64,000 nt of DNA from Toxoplasma gondii ME49 (taxonomy: Eukaryota > Apicomplexa > Conoidasida > Eucoccidiorida > Sarcocystidae): positions 2,818,493 through 2,882,492 of the forward strand of contig NC_031472.1 of NCBI RefSeq assembly GCF_000006565.2. Reading direction: 5' to 3'. Within the stretch, counting starts at the first letter, position 1. The number at the start of each line of letters is the position of its first letter. A model generated the notes under the pieces. That model had not been told where the DNA came from. It searched no databases and saw only the letters and a list, made by a program, of their open reading frames with translations. A program made the translations under genes and the position numbers. Below are positions 24,801 through 35,057 of this stretch, one piece after another.

Positions 24801-27800
24801 CGAAGGGTCGCCTTCCTCCCGCGCCTCTGTGCCAGGCGGAATCAACTGCGCGAGCGCATGCAGCAGATCGGTGAGTTCTCTCGGGGTATGTCCCCAGGGG
24901 AGGCGTAGTCGCGCATCTGAAAGACCATCGGGGAAATCAAGGATTCTCGGGGAGACGCTCGTTGGTCAGAGACGCTCTTTCGCTGTATCTATGAGCAACT
25001 GTACTCTCGCAGGGGAGCGGGGGAAAGTGGAATCGAGACCTTGTCAATGAATGTCATAGACTGAACCACAGGACAGCTGGGGAGTCGAAGCAGCGCGAAC
25101 TACGGAGACCGGCACACACAAGCAGAGAGAGAGAAAAGGAAAACAAGGGCAGCAAAGACGAGGAAGAAGACAAGGGCAGCAAAGACGAGGAGAAGACCTG
25201 TCGGCAGAGAAAAAGCACAAAAGATATCCGAAGGTTATACAGATGGAACTCCAGAGGACGACGTGGATAGGCAGAGCGGGGACTGCATGGACTCTGTCGA
25301 TTGCGCTTTCCTCCCATTTGTCATAACTTCTCACCGTCCGCCTTTGCCAGTGAACATTGCGCGCATGCAGCCACCGTGCGGGAGGGAGAACGGTCGCGCA
25401 AGCCCAACAGGGAAGAAGTCGAGGAAGAGGAAGCGCAGAAGGGAGAAGACGACAGAGAAGACGAGAGCGAAGACGACGAGAGCGAAGACGAGGACGCAAC
25501 CGCAGGGAGAAACTCGAGAGGGTGTTCCGCAGGGCCGCGCATGCGCAGGCAAAAAGTGGAGTCGGCACTGCTGTTGGCGCGAGAAGAGAGCGAAAGCGCG
25601 AGAAGTCCCGAAATCGCCTTCGCTGCTTGCCGCTCCAACGTCAACAAAGTCTGACTGCGAGCTTCCACGAATGCGATAAGCGCTGCATGCGATTCTTTTT
25701 GAAGAGGTCGAGAAAGAAACGGAGTCGCAGCAGAGAAAGACACAGAGCTAGAAGAGGAAGAAGATGAGGAGGAAGATGAGGAAGAAGAGGAAGAAGACGA
25801 GGAAGAAGATGAGAAAGAAGACGAGGAAGAAGAGGAAGAGGCGAGAGGAGAGGTCGAATGTCTTGTCGCGGGATCAGGCTGTGACATGCACTCGGCGCCG
25901 GAGAGGCGTACCCACGAAACGTCCTTCAAGAGCAAATCTGTCGGAAGGACAGCCAAGGATTGGAGGCTGCGAGTCACCTGCGACAGAAAAGAGCGAAGAG
26001 TCAAGCGGAAAGCAAGAGGATGAGAAGGAGAACGAAAGCAGCCCAGAAGGCAGACGAATGGACACCAGCCAAACGCGAAAAAAACAGGGGAAGAGGAAGA
26101 ACAGAAGAAAAGAAGGGGACGGGTGTAGAAGAACAAAAGAAACGAAATGCCAACACGCAAGGAGGGTGAGAAAGAAGTGGAGGAAGGAAAGGAAGGAAAG
26201 AAAGGAAAAGGAAATCGACGAAGAGTGCGAAAGCAGAGGAGCTTCAGCCTGGTGCCCGCCTGGCCACAGAGAAGGCGATCCAGGCGCAGGTGAAAGAAAC
26301 TGAAAAGGACATAAAGACGGTGACTTTTTTGCTCCCTCGTTGCTCTCACATGTGACAATCTGGTGAGTTCTGTGGATCTTCGCTGGAGAACTTTCCAAGC
26401 AGTCATGAGGAACTGAGAGTCGAAAACCTGAATAAGCAGGCAAAAGAGAGAAATCTCACATGCAAATCCCTTGCGCTTTTTTCGAGTTCGACGCGAAGCT
26501 ATACCCGAGTCCATCTCATGTCTGCACATCCGTAACATGCGTCTCACTGGTCCGCTGCGTCCCTCTTCTGCAGAACTGTCAGAAGAGGTCGCTTCCTCCT
26601 GTCTCTATCCCTATCTGTATCTCTCTATGCCTACGTGACTGTAGAGTCACACCGCCATGTCTCCATCCATATCTCTCTCTCTCTGTCACCATCTCCATCT
26701 CTATCCTGCATCTGTCTGTTTCTCTCTGTCACAATACATGTTTCAGCGAGTTCTTGGAATCCTGTGTCCATCTCGCTCTCTCGCGCCATCTGTCTTCTCT
26801 CGATCCCCTCTCTCGCTCTCTCTCAGTCTCGCCTTCTTCCTCTCTCTCTCTAGGCTCTCCACTGGCTGCACTTGCGCTTTCGCAAACATTTGCGTCGTTT
26901 CGGCAACTCAGTGTTCTTCCGCGGCTCGCCGAAGCGCTGGAGATCCCCGCGGCTTCCAGCGAGACGCAGCTAGGGGCGTCTCCTCTGTCTCCCTCGTTCG
27001 TTCTGCACAACGCAGGCGGCTCGGAGGAACTGTCACTCTCTCCGTCTGTGCATGTCTTGTTTTCTCCGCGACGCGTCCACTCACGCGGCAGACGCTGTGG
27101 AGACGCAGCAACTCAGTGAGGCAGTCGAGCGGCATTTTATGGGGAGCCCTGCATGCGTCGACAAAGCGAGCGCAGGCGTCGACGGTGGAGGGAGAGAGGC
27201 CTCCTCGAGGGGGCGGCTGAGAGGAAAGAAGAGCGAGACAGAGAAGACAAAAGACAGAAGAGAGGCTCGAGTACGCAGAGGAAAGGAAGCCGACAAAGTG
27301 GAGAGAGCAGCGGAGCGTTCAGCGACACAAGCTGCTGGAGGAAGGGTGGTGAGGGTGAAGAAGCGTCTGGGGGCCGCGAAGAACAAGGAGACAGGAAGGC
27401 AAGACGGTCGCCAGAGGGAGGCTGAGAGTGTAAGGGAAGCAAGAACGAACAAGCGGCGATGGAGAAAAAGGAAACGAAGAGTGACGGTTTATGGTTTATG
27501 GTTTCGACGAAGAAGTCACGGCGAAGCACGAGGAAAGAGAAGAAGAGAGCATTTCGGTGGAAGGCCAGTACCGATCGAGACAGGGCAGCGAGAACAAGAC
27601 GCAGGTGCGAACCGGAGAGTTTGTGAAGTCGTCCATGGTCGAAGAGGAACCTGAAAAATGTCGGGGAAATGGCAAACACACCAGCGGAGAGCCAGCGGTT
27701 CACGGTTCAACGGAGACACCAGTCGCATGTCTGGAACGTAGTCGCCTCACAAAAGGAAGTGAGCATGCACGCACCAGAGCCAAAGGCGGTTCTTTTCGAT

Positions 27801-30800
27801 CGCCTCTGTTCGGCCTCGGTTCTTTACCTGAAAAGCAGCCTTGGCGAGTTCCTTTTCACGACGGACGGGTGCCCCAGAGAGAGGGCATGCAGCCCCATGG
27901 CGAGCTGCTGGCCCGCCAGCTGGTGTGCGCGCTTCGTCAGCGCTCCCGCCAACACTGCAAACGCCGCGCTTCTGCAGAAAAGCCAAACAGAAGGACGAGA
28001 ACTCGAGGCCAGTCCGAGGAGGAAACTGCGAGAAGAAGCGAAAGAACAGAACGTACCTGCCATAAAAGAAAGAAGCGAAGGAAACGGAGAGAAACCGCAG
28101 GAAGTGGAAGCCCCAGAAGATAGAGACGATGAGACACAAGCAATGAACACCCAGGGAGAGAAAGAAGGAGCACAACATGCGAAACGCGAACGAAACGCCT
28201 GGAGAGGAAAAGCGACGGGTGAGGAGACATATGGCGAGCAAGCCGCAAGTGAAGCTTCAGGATGCACAACGTTATCTCGCGTGACTCAACGGAAGCTTCG
28301 AAAAGAAGAGAAGAGGCAAAGCACCTCAACAAGCAATCCCTTTTTGCAGAGAACAATGGAAACGCACTGACCGTCTGCCTTCTTCGCTTCGACTCAGCGC
28401 AGAGAGAAGGAGAACGATGCTCTGTGGAGCCTCCTCTTGCAGTTCCTCAGTGGCTGCGTCTCTGCAGAAGAGCTCTTTTCCTCTTCGCCTGAGAAGCTCG
28501 TCTTCCTCTTCTACGATCTCTTCTTCCATCTGTGTCCTTCTCTGCCCTCTCTCTGCAGGCTTTTGAATCTTCGCTTCCTCTGCTTTGTTTCCTCGCCTAT
28601 CGCAGTCGCTCTCTCTCTTCTCCTCGACCCCCCACCGGGCTTCCAGAGCTCGCAGGAGACTCGACGGCAGTTCCAAGCGCGTCTTTGCAAACGCCGCGAA
28701 AAGGAGAGCAATGTATCTCAGGTCCCCCTTGCGTCTGCGTCGTTTTGGTCTCTCTGTCTCCTCTCGATGGCTGTCGCTGTTCCCCGAAGGAAGTCGCTCC
28801 AGAGAGATCTGAGTCGCCGCCCTACGTCCCAGGAGGCCGAAGAAACTGGGCGTCGACGAGACGAGAGAGAGGCAAGGAATGCTTCGATACATGCAGGACT
28901 CCAGGAAAGGTCCTGTCTGTGTTCCAGAACGCAAACTCATCTTTGTCTCTTCACCACACGCGCACACACCTTCTTCTTTCTCTCCCTTTTCTTGCTCTTT
29001 CTTTTCTTTCTCTCCCTTTTCTTTCTCTTTCTTTTCTTTCTCTCCCTTTTCTTTCTCTTCCTTTTCTTGCTCTTCCTCGTCTTGCTCTTCGTTTTGGCGT
29101 TCTCCTTTTTCCGGTTGGCGCAGCTCTCCTCCCCACAAGTCCTGCGAGTCAGTTTTGCGCGAGGAGACGATTTGCCGTCTGCCTGTCTCTGCTTCCTCCG
29201 CTTCGTTCTCCTCCTCTTCTGCATGCTGTCTGTTTCGTCCTGGGTCTCTTGCCGCCTTCGGCATTCGCCGTTCTGCAACCGCGTCGTATTCTTCGACTCG
29301 AGAGAATGCGGGAGGCTCTGCGAGAGACGCTTTGTCGTTCTGTCTCCGCCAGGCCTCCACAGCCGCGGCTTGCCAGAGCGCGTGAGCATGCAGCACCGCT
29401 GCTATCACACATAGAGGCATTTCCTTGCGCCGGAGGAGGCTCTTTCGCCGCAGAAAACTCAGCATGGAATGGACCTCAGAGGCCAGCGCTTCCTCGCCTG
29501 TTTGCTCGCTCTCCTCGATGCAGAAAGGCGGCACCCGCCGAGAAGAAGAAGAAACCGTTGCAGAGGAAGATGCAGAGGGAGGAGAAGCAACAGATGGAGT
29601 CGAAGAGGTACTCTGAAGAGGACACAAAGGTGAAGGTAAGGACTGTGACAACAGGAGAGACGTCCCTGGTTCCTCGTTGACTGCTGAAGCGCAAGAACTT
29701 CTCTCCTTCTTCGGTTTCCCCCTTGTGGTTTCCTCTTCCTCCCTGTCCTTCTTGGCTCTGTGTGCCTCTCCTCTTCGTTGCTCTTTCTTCTTCTCCAGCG
29801 CCGGCGAAGCTCTGCTGATGTCTCTGTTCTCCGCGAACTCCACCGCTCCTTCGACTTTTCGAGCCTCCCCCCAGTGGACTCCGTGGAGCACCGCGAGCAG
29901 GTGCGACGCATGCAGAAGATCATCCAGAGAGGCGAGAAACGTGTATCGACGAATATGGGAGAGCAGCTGAGAAGCTGTGCGGGCGTCTTTCAGTTGCTGC
30001 GTCGCCGCAAGAGCGAGAAGAATGTCGATCCACGGTCGCGCATGCGCCTTCGAAGCTCTCCGTCGTGCTCCTTCACTCGTTGCTTCGTCGTTTGTTTCGC
30101 GTTCGCTGTCTTTCCACCTCCAACTCAATGCCTGCGGACCCTCTCCGCGGCTCACTTCCATCTTCTCTGGAGTTCGCTCTTCTCGCCTGCCTCTTTGTCT
30201 CGGCGTTTTCAGCAGTCCCTGGTCTTCGTCTCCTGCTCTCCCCACTGCTTGCTCTTCCGGTCTGGTCTCACCTCCCGTTCTTCCTTTCCTCGGCAGTCTT
30301 TCGTCCCCTGCATCATCTCCTTCTTCTCCTTCCTTCAGCCAGTGTTCTCTCTCGTCTCCGCTGCGCCTCGTCCTCGCTTCATTTCGCCTCCCCACCGCTG
30401 CTTTCTGAGGCGTCATCCCGAGCGTCTGCTCCTGCGGAAGGTACGCGAGGGCGCAGGAGGTGAGAGACAGCCAGAAAGCCGGGCGGCGTCGAAACTCAGG
30501 TTTGTTCTTTGCATGCAGAGCTACTTCTGCGATCTCCTCCAGAGACAGCGCGGCCATCGGAGAGACCACAACAGCGTGCTCGTCAAACGGTCCTTCCCAG
30601 AAATCTGAATTCAATGTTTCTTCTTCCTCGGGACTCAACGCGCGCAGCTCTCTCTCCACGCATCTCGCGCGCTTCGCGTCTCCAGGAAGACTCTCGAGAA
30701 AACCGCCGAGACGCCCTGACCCCTCTTCTTGTGTCTGAACAGGTTCTGAAGACTCCGGGTGCCAGGCCGAAGAAGCGGAAGAAGAGAAAGAAGAGAACGA

Positions 30801-32714
30801 AGAGGAAGAAGGAGAAGAAAAAGAGGGAGAAGAAGAAAAAGAGGGAGAAGGAAGAGTAGATGAAGAAGAGACAGCAGGCGTCAGGAAGGGGGGCAACGCA
30901 TGTTGGATTTCAAAGGCCTCTCTGAGAAACGAAAGAAGAAGTTTCTCAACATGACGAGACCAGACACTGGAGAACATTCGAAGTTCTTGTTCGTTCCGGA
31001 TAAAAGGGAAATTTCCTTGACCGCTCCAGTCGCACCGCCCGCTCCTCTCTGGGTCCGCCATGCAGAGAACTCGTCGAACTCTCTCCACGGTCTTTACGGC
31101 CTCCTGTGCCTCCGCGATCCATGCTGCGTCTCCCTCAGTCCTTTCCTCGCCACTGCAATCTTCAGCTTCTCTCTTTTCTGTCGGTGCTGTGTCTCCGAGC
31201 TTGTTCCCTCTCTCCAGACTCCCAGGCTCTCTCTTGCCCGCTGCTGTCTCCTCACGGAGAGGAGAGACGAACGGAGACAGCGACGGCCAGCGCCGCAGCA
31301 GCGCGTTCGCCTCAGCCACTGCTGCGTCGAAAGAACTTCGCTCCCCCGGCCAGCGTCGAGAGGACGACGCAGGAGAGAAAGACGGAGAAGAGGAAACGGG
31401 TGAAACGAGGCATGAGGAAGAAGAAAGATGGGAAGGAGGAGAGGAAGATAAAGAGGAAGAAAGACCGGGAGAAGATGGACTTGGGGAGAAGGAAGCAGGT
31501 ATCAAGACTAGAAGACGAGTTTTACTCTTGGTTGCTTGGGAACTGCTCCGTATTCTTCTCCTCGAGATAAGCCGAGCAATCGTCGAGGAGGCAGCATTGA
31601 AGGCAAAAGCGCGCAGACGCGGTTTCCCTCCCCGGTTTTCTTCTGCTCTCTCGATTCTCTCAGAAACAGGTTGATGGTCCTGCAGTGGTCCGCCAGTCTC
31701 CGCTTTTGCGTTCTCTTCCAGGCTTTCGCATGCGACAGAGGGAGTCACGACGGTCGCCGCATCTGCACCCTTCGCTTCGCTTCTTTTTCCTCGCGTGGAG
31801 CAAAAACGAAGAGAAGAACAGGACGAGGAGCAGAAGAAAGACGAAGGAAGCAGAGACAGGCAATGAGGGAAGCAGAGAGTGCCGCGAACGACGGAACGAA
31901 CGGCCAAGGGAGGGGCAGAGGGAGAAAACGAGAAGTTGAAAGAAGAAGGAGACGTCGAGGAAGGACGATGAGAAGGAGACGAAGGAAAGGTCGAGAATGA
32001 AACATAGGCCTCCGGCAGACGTTGCCCTCCCCGCGTTGTTTGCTCTCTTCCTGAGACAGTTGCTCTCTGTCGACTCTGCTCGATGTCAAGACCTGCTGTC
32101 TTTGCGTAGCTTGCCGCTTTTGCCTTTCTTCGCTCTCTCCTTCCCGTCTGTCTCCGAAGAGGAGACGAGGAAAGACGCCTCGGTTTGTCGCATGCTGTCG
32201 AACCAGGCGAGGGATAATAGGAGAGAGGCGTTGAATGGCTTGCTTCGAAGCGAAGCTCCGTCCTTCCTCGCGCTCTATGCGGAGCAGAAGAAGGCAGGAA
32301 CGAACGAGAGGAGACCAGCTGAGTCGCCCCCGCAGTGCAACGCTCCGGAAGGCGTCTCTCGGCAGCGAGAAGAAGGGAGGAATCGGGTGCGAGAAGCAGC
32401 GTGTGGCGGCCCATCGAAGGGAGGCGAAAGGTGCAAAGGAGGCGCAAACAAAAGAACAAACGAACAGAGAGAAGAGAGAAGGAGAAGAAGGAGAAGAAGA
32501 AGAACAGAGAGAAGAGAGAAGAGAGAAGAAGGAGAAGAAGAGGAAGAAGAAGAGGAAGAAGAGGAAGAAGAGGAAGAAGAGGAGGAGGAAGAGGAAGAAG
32601 AGGAGGAAGGAGAAGAAGAAGAACTGTTTGTTGTTTGGACCTCCCTAGGAAAATTTCGGGGGAGTCGCGAGGAAAAAGAACAAGATGCCGGCGGAGACGC
32701 CGAGCTGAGGACAA
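18859..32714 (-). CDS. Giant helical-repeat protein, HPR-like (candidate organellar RNA-binding protein)
   Basis: Twelve minus-strand exons join in phase: 32714-28372, 27971-27828, 27650-27572, 26427-26350, 25977-25335, 24916-24756, 24498-23790, 23057-22995, 22782-22526, 22158-21798, 20980-20880 and 20280-18859. They give about 2,790 residues. The protein is a series of degenerate Leu/Ala-rich helical modules, such as FAVLAGALTKRAHQLAGQQL, LHKLSGSHLRLVLAALSRS, FDSQFLMTAWKVLQRRS, ELTDLLHALAQL, QIASVLGQCEKH and LISLLSLALNGLQCLQPE. This pattern fits the heptatricopeptide-repeat/OPR-like families, which in apicomplexans act in mitochondrial or plastid RNA metabolism. Modules are separated by Ser runs and Glu/Lys/Arg-rich inserts. 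No RAP domain is visible. The start at 32714 is uncertain because Leu-rich, intron-like DNA follows it; Met near 32420 is an alternative. The 3' end is also unsure: the frame stops at 18859, but splicing onto the block at 18072-16237 is possible. Targeting and RNA binding are inferred. Confidence 0.72.
24190..24262. repeat. GAA/AAG microsatellite inside HPR-like coding exon
   Basis: An interrupted (GAA)n on the plus strand reads as an almost pure Ser tract with a few Phe on the coding minus strand (exon 24498-23790). It is open in frame and is expected to vary in length between strains. Confidence 0.85.
25750..25842. repeat. GAA/GAG/GAT microsatellite inside HPR-like coding exon
   Basis: The repeat encodes about 30 Ser residues with rare Phe on the minus strand, between two conserved helical segments of exon 25977-25335. 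Confidence 0.85.
28974..29100. repeat. CTTTCTCTCCCTTTT-type repeat coding for a Glu/Lys insert
   Basis: On the minus strand this encodes a charged insert built from EKEKGEKEKK-like units, probably a coiled or disordered linker, inside the first large exon of the HPR-like gene. Confidence 0.8.
32466..32623. repeat. GAAGAGAAG-type purine repeat near the HPR-like start
   Basis: It reads as a Leu/Pro- then Leu/Ser/Phe-rich stretch on the minus strand just after the proposed start. This may be a real hydrophobic N-terminal region, or a pyrimidine-rich intron or 5' UTR, which is why the start of that gene is uncertain. Confidence 0.75.
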
Positions 32715-35057
32715 GTCCGAGACAGAAAGGAGGAAGCAGTTCTGTCGAAAATCGAGGAAAAAACAGGATGCAATGGAGCGACGGGGAGACCCAAAGGTAC
32801 CCAGGAAGGAGGCAGGAGGGGAAACAGGAAACTTCGGGAGAAACGGGTGAAAATGCCGCGATCGTTTTTGCTTAACGAAATTTAATGTCGTTATGCGAGA
32901 GAAAATTGAAGCGAATTGAATTCATTTTTCTGTGGCTTTTTTTTCTTCGGTCTCTTCTGCCAATATTCTCCTTTTCGTCATGTTGTGCGCGTTGCTGGTC
33001 GCGGCTGTCTTTGCCGACTCCGGTTATAGAATCGCCTCCGAACAATGACAGTTTCTCGCTTTCCCCTCGTTTTCGACACAACTTTGTTTCCTTTCCTCTC
33101 CATTTCTTCCTCTCGAGCGCGACCGCAACTCCTTTCGGATTTTTCGCTTTTCTCCGAGTCAAGCTCTCCGCAAACTTTGCGTGGAAAGCCGCTCGCTCTC
33201 TCTCTCTTTCAGCGATGTCTTGTCGAGAGACCATGATATACACGCGGGAGTTCCGCGCTGGTACTAGAGGTTTCCTATCTCCTTCTCCTTCCGTTCGATT
33301 TTCCTGCTGAACGGCCTTCTTCTGCCCTATGCGTTTGTCTCTTTTCGTTCCTGAATTCTTTTGCCGAGCCTTTTCGGCTGCGGCAGCGACGCCCCCACCC
33401 CCCGCTCCGTCTCTGTCTCCTCCACGCAGAGACGAGGCCTGCTCTCGTTCCCGGCTCGATGTCTCCTGAGGCGCCTCTCTCCCGCGCCGGGAGCGAGGAA
33501 ACATCTCCCGTTCTTCCTCTCTTTCTTTCTTCTTCTTTCTTCTTCTCTCTTCTTCTCTCTTCTTCTCTTTCTTCTTTCTCCTCTCCTTCGTTTTTTTTAC
33601 TCTTCGGCTGGCGAGTGTCTCCGCGCGGCGACGCCTCCGACTGCGCTGTGTCTTCCTTGCCCTCTGGCCCTCCTCTGGTGGGCGGAGAGAAGTCGAGACG
33701 GCCCTGCGACGGAGTTGCTTCCTCTTTTTTCTCCTTCGCTCTCGCGTTGTCTTCCTCTCTCGAAGGAGCGGGAGAAAGGCGGATTGGGAGCCAGTTAAAG
33801 TCATGTTTCCACGGAGAAGAAGACGAAAATCGGCCTTCGCTTGTCCGATCCCTCCGTCAAACGCCCCCCCTCTGACAGCAACTCTGTGCACACGCGAGAG
33901 ACGGAGAGGGAGTAGTGCAGGTGGAGAGGCGAAGAAACTCACTTTGAAGAGGACGCGAGTAACAAAACGAATCTTTCGCTTTTCCATGCGCTCGATGCGA
34001 GTGTCTCTGCTCTCGCTCTGCGAGCTGTTGCCTCCAGAGCTCCGAAAAACGCGCCTTGGGAGAGAGACAAGCGTCCCGACGAGAACAGGAGCGCCGGCGC
34101 TTTCTCGAGCTTTCCCCCTGTGGTATACGGAAGAAGAGAAAAGAAGAAAAAAGCGAGGAGAAACAAGAACGAAGAGAACGGATTTTCGTGGAGAAGGAAG
34201 ACTGGCGGATGTGCATACTGTAAAGTCTCTCTCTCCTTCTTCTCGGCCCACACCTGCTCTGCGAGTTCGGCGCTCCTCTCTCATACCGTCCTTTCTCTTC
34301 CTTTCTCCCCGTTCGCCTGTCTCTCCATCTCTCTCTCTTTCTCTCTTGGCGGGTGTCTGTCTTTCTCTCCCTCTTTCTCCTCCCTTTTGTCTTCTCCTCT
34401 GTTTCTGTCTCTCTCGGAGGCTTTTGCCTCTTCTCCCTTCTCTTCAGTCATTGGTTCTCTGCGCCTTCCCGCTGCTCAGTGTGCTCTGTCCTCACCGGCC
34501 GTGTCTCGTCTCCTGGGTCGTTTCCGAGCACCGGAAAAAAGAGCCTTCTCTCTCCAAGGTGGTGGAAGTCTTTTTTCTCTCCGTAAAACGTAGGGAGATC
34601 CGCTCGTTGAGAAGGCCGCCGACTTCTTCCTAAAAACTATGCATGTGTAGGTCGCTGGAAATCGGTCGATCTGTAATCCGAAGCAATAACGTTGGCATTC
34701 ATGAAAACGAATCCATCGATATGCAGAAGTGAGTCTTCTGGAGGAGAGGAAATCTGCAGACTCGCATCTTTCTTCTTCTCACAGAAACGCCCGTGGTTCT
34801 CGTCGACCTCGAACTGTATAAGCGAGTGAAATGCTGGGACAGGAAGATGATGTCTTTTTGAAGAGCGTCAGAGGAGCAGACTTGAAGAAAGACGAGCCGC
34901 GCGTCCTTCTGCGAAAAGTCCGGTGGAAAAGGAAAGGCCTGAATGCGAATGAAGTTCTGTCAACTTTCTGAACTGCGATTTCTCGAACAGAAGTAACTGT
35001 CCACACTTTCGCAGACGTAAAGCGTTGTGTTAGTAGTGTCTTGAAAAAAAATCTCAG
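32715..35057. promoter_or_regulatory. Divergent intergenic region, probable bidirectional promoter
   Basis: It separates the minus-strand HPR-like gene from the plus-strand exonuclease gene, so it should hold both promoters and 5' UTRs. It shows alternating C/T-rich and G/A-rich blocks (33,500-33,600 and 34,240-34,450 are strongly C/T-rich on the plus strand). A long minus-strand frame (34284-32872) is open but is mostly Arg/Lys/Glu-rich with no recognisable domain, so I treat it as non-coding. No TATA box is evident. Confidence 0.5.

Noticed and set aside
32872..34284. 470-codon minus-strand frame, Arg/Lys/Glu-rich
   Set aside because: It lies in the divergent spacer, its composition follows purine-rich DNA, and no domain or splice partner is visible. 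It was kept as non-coding.
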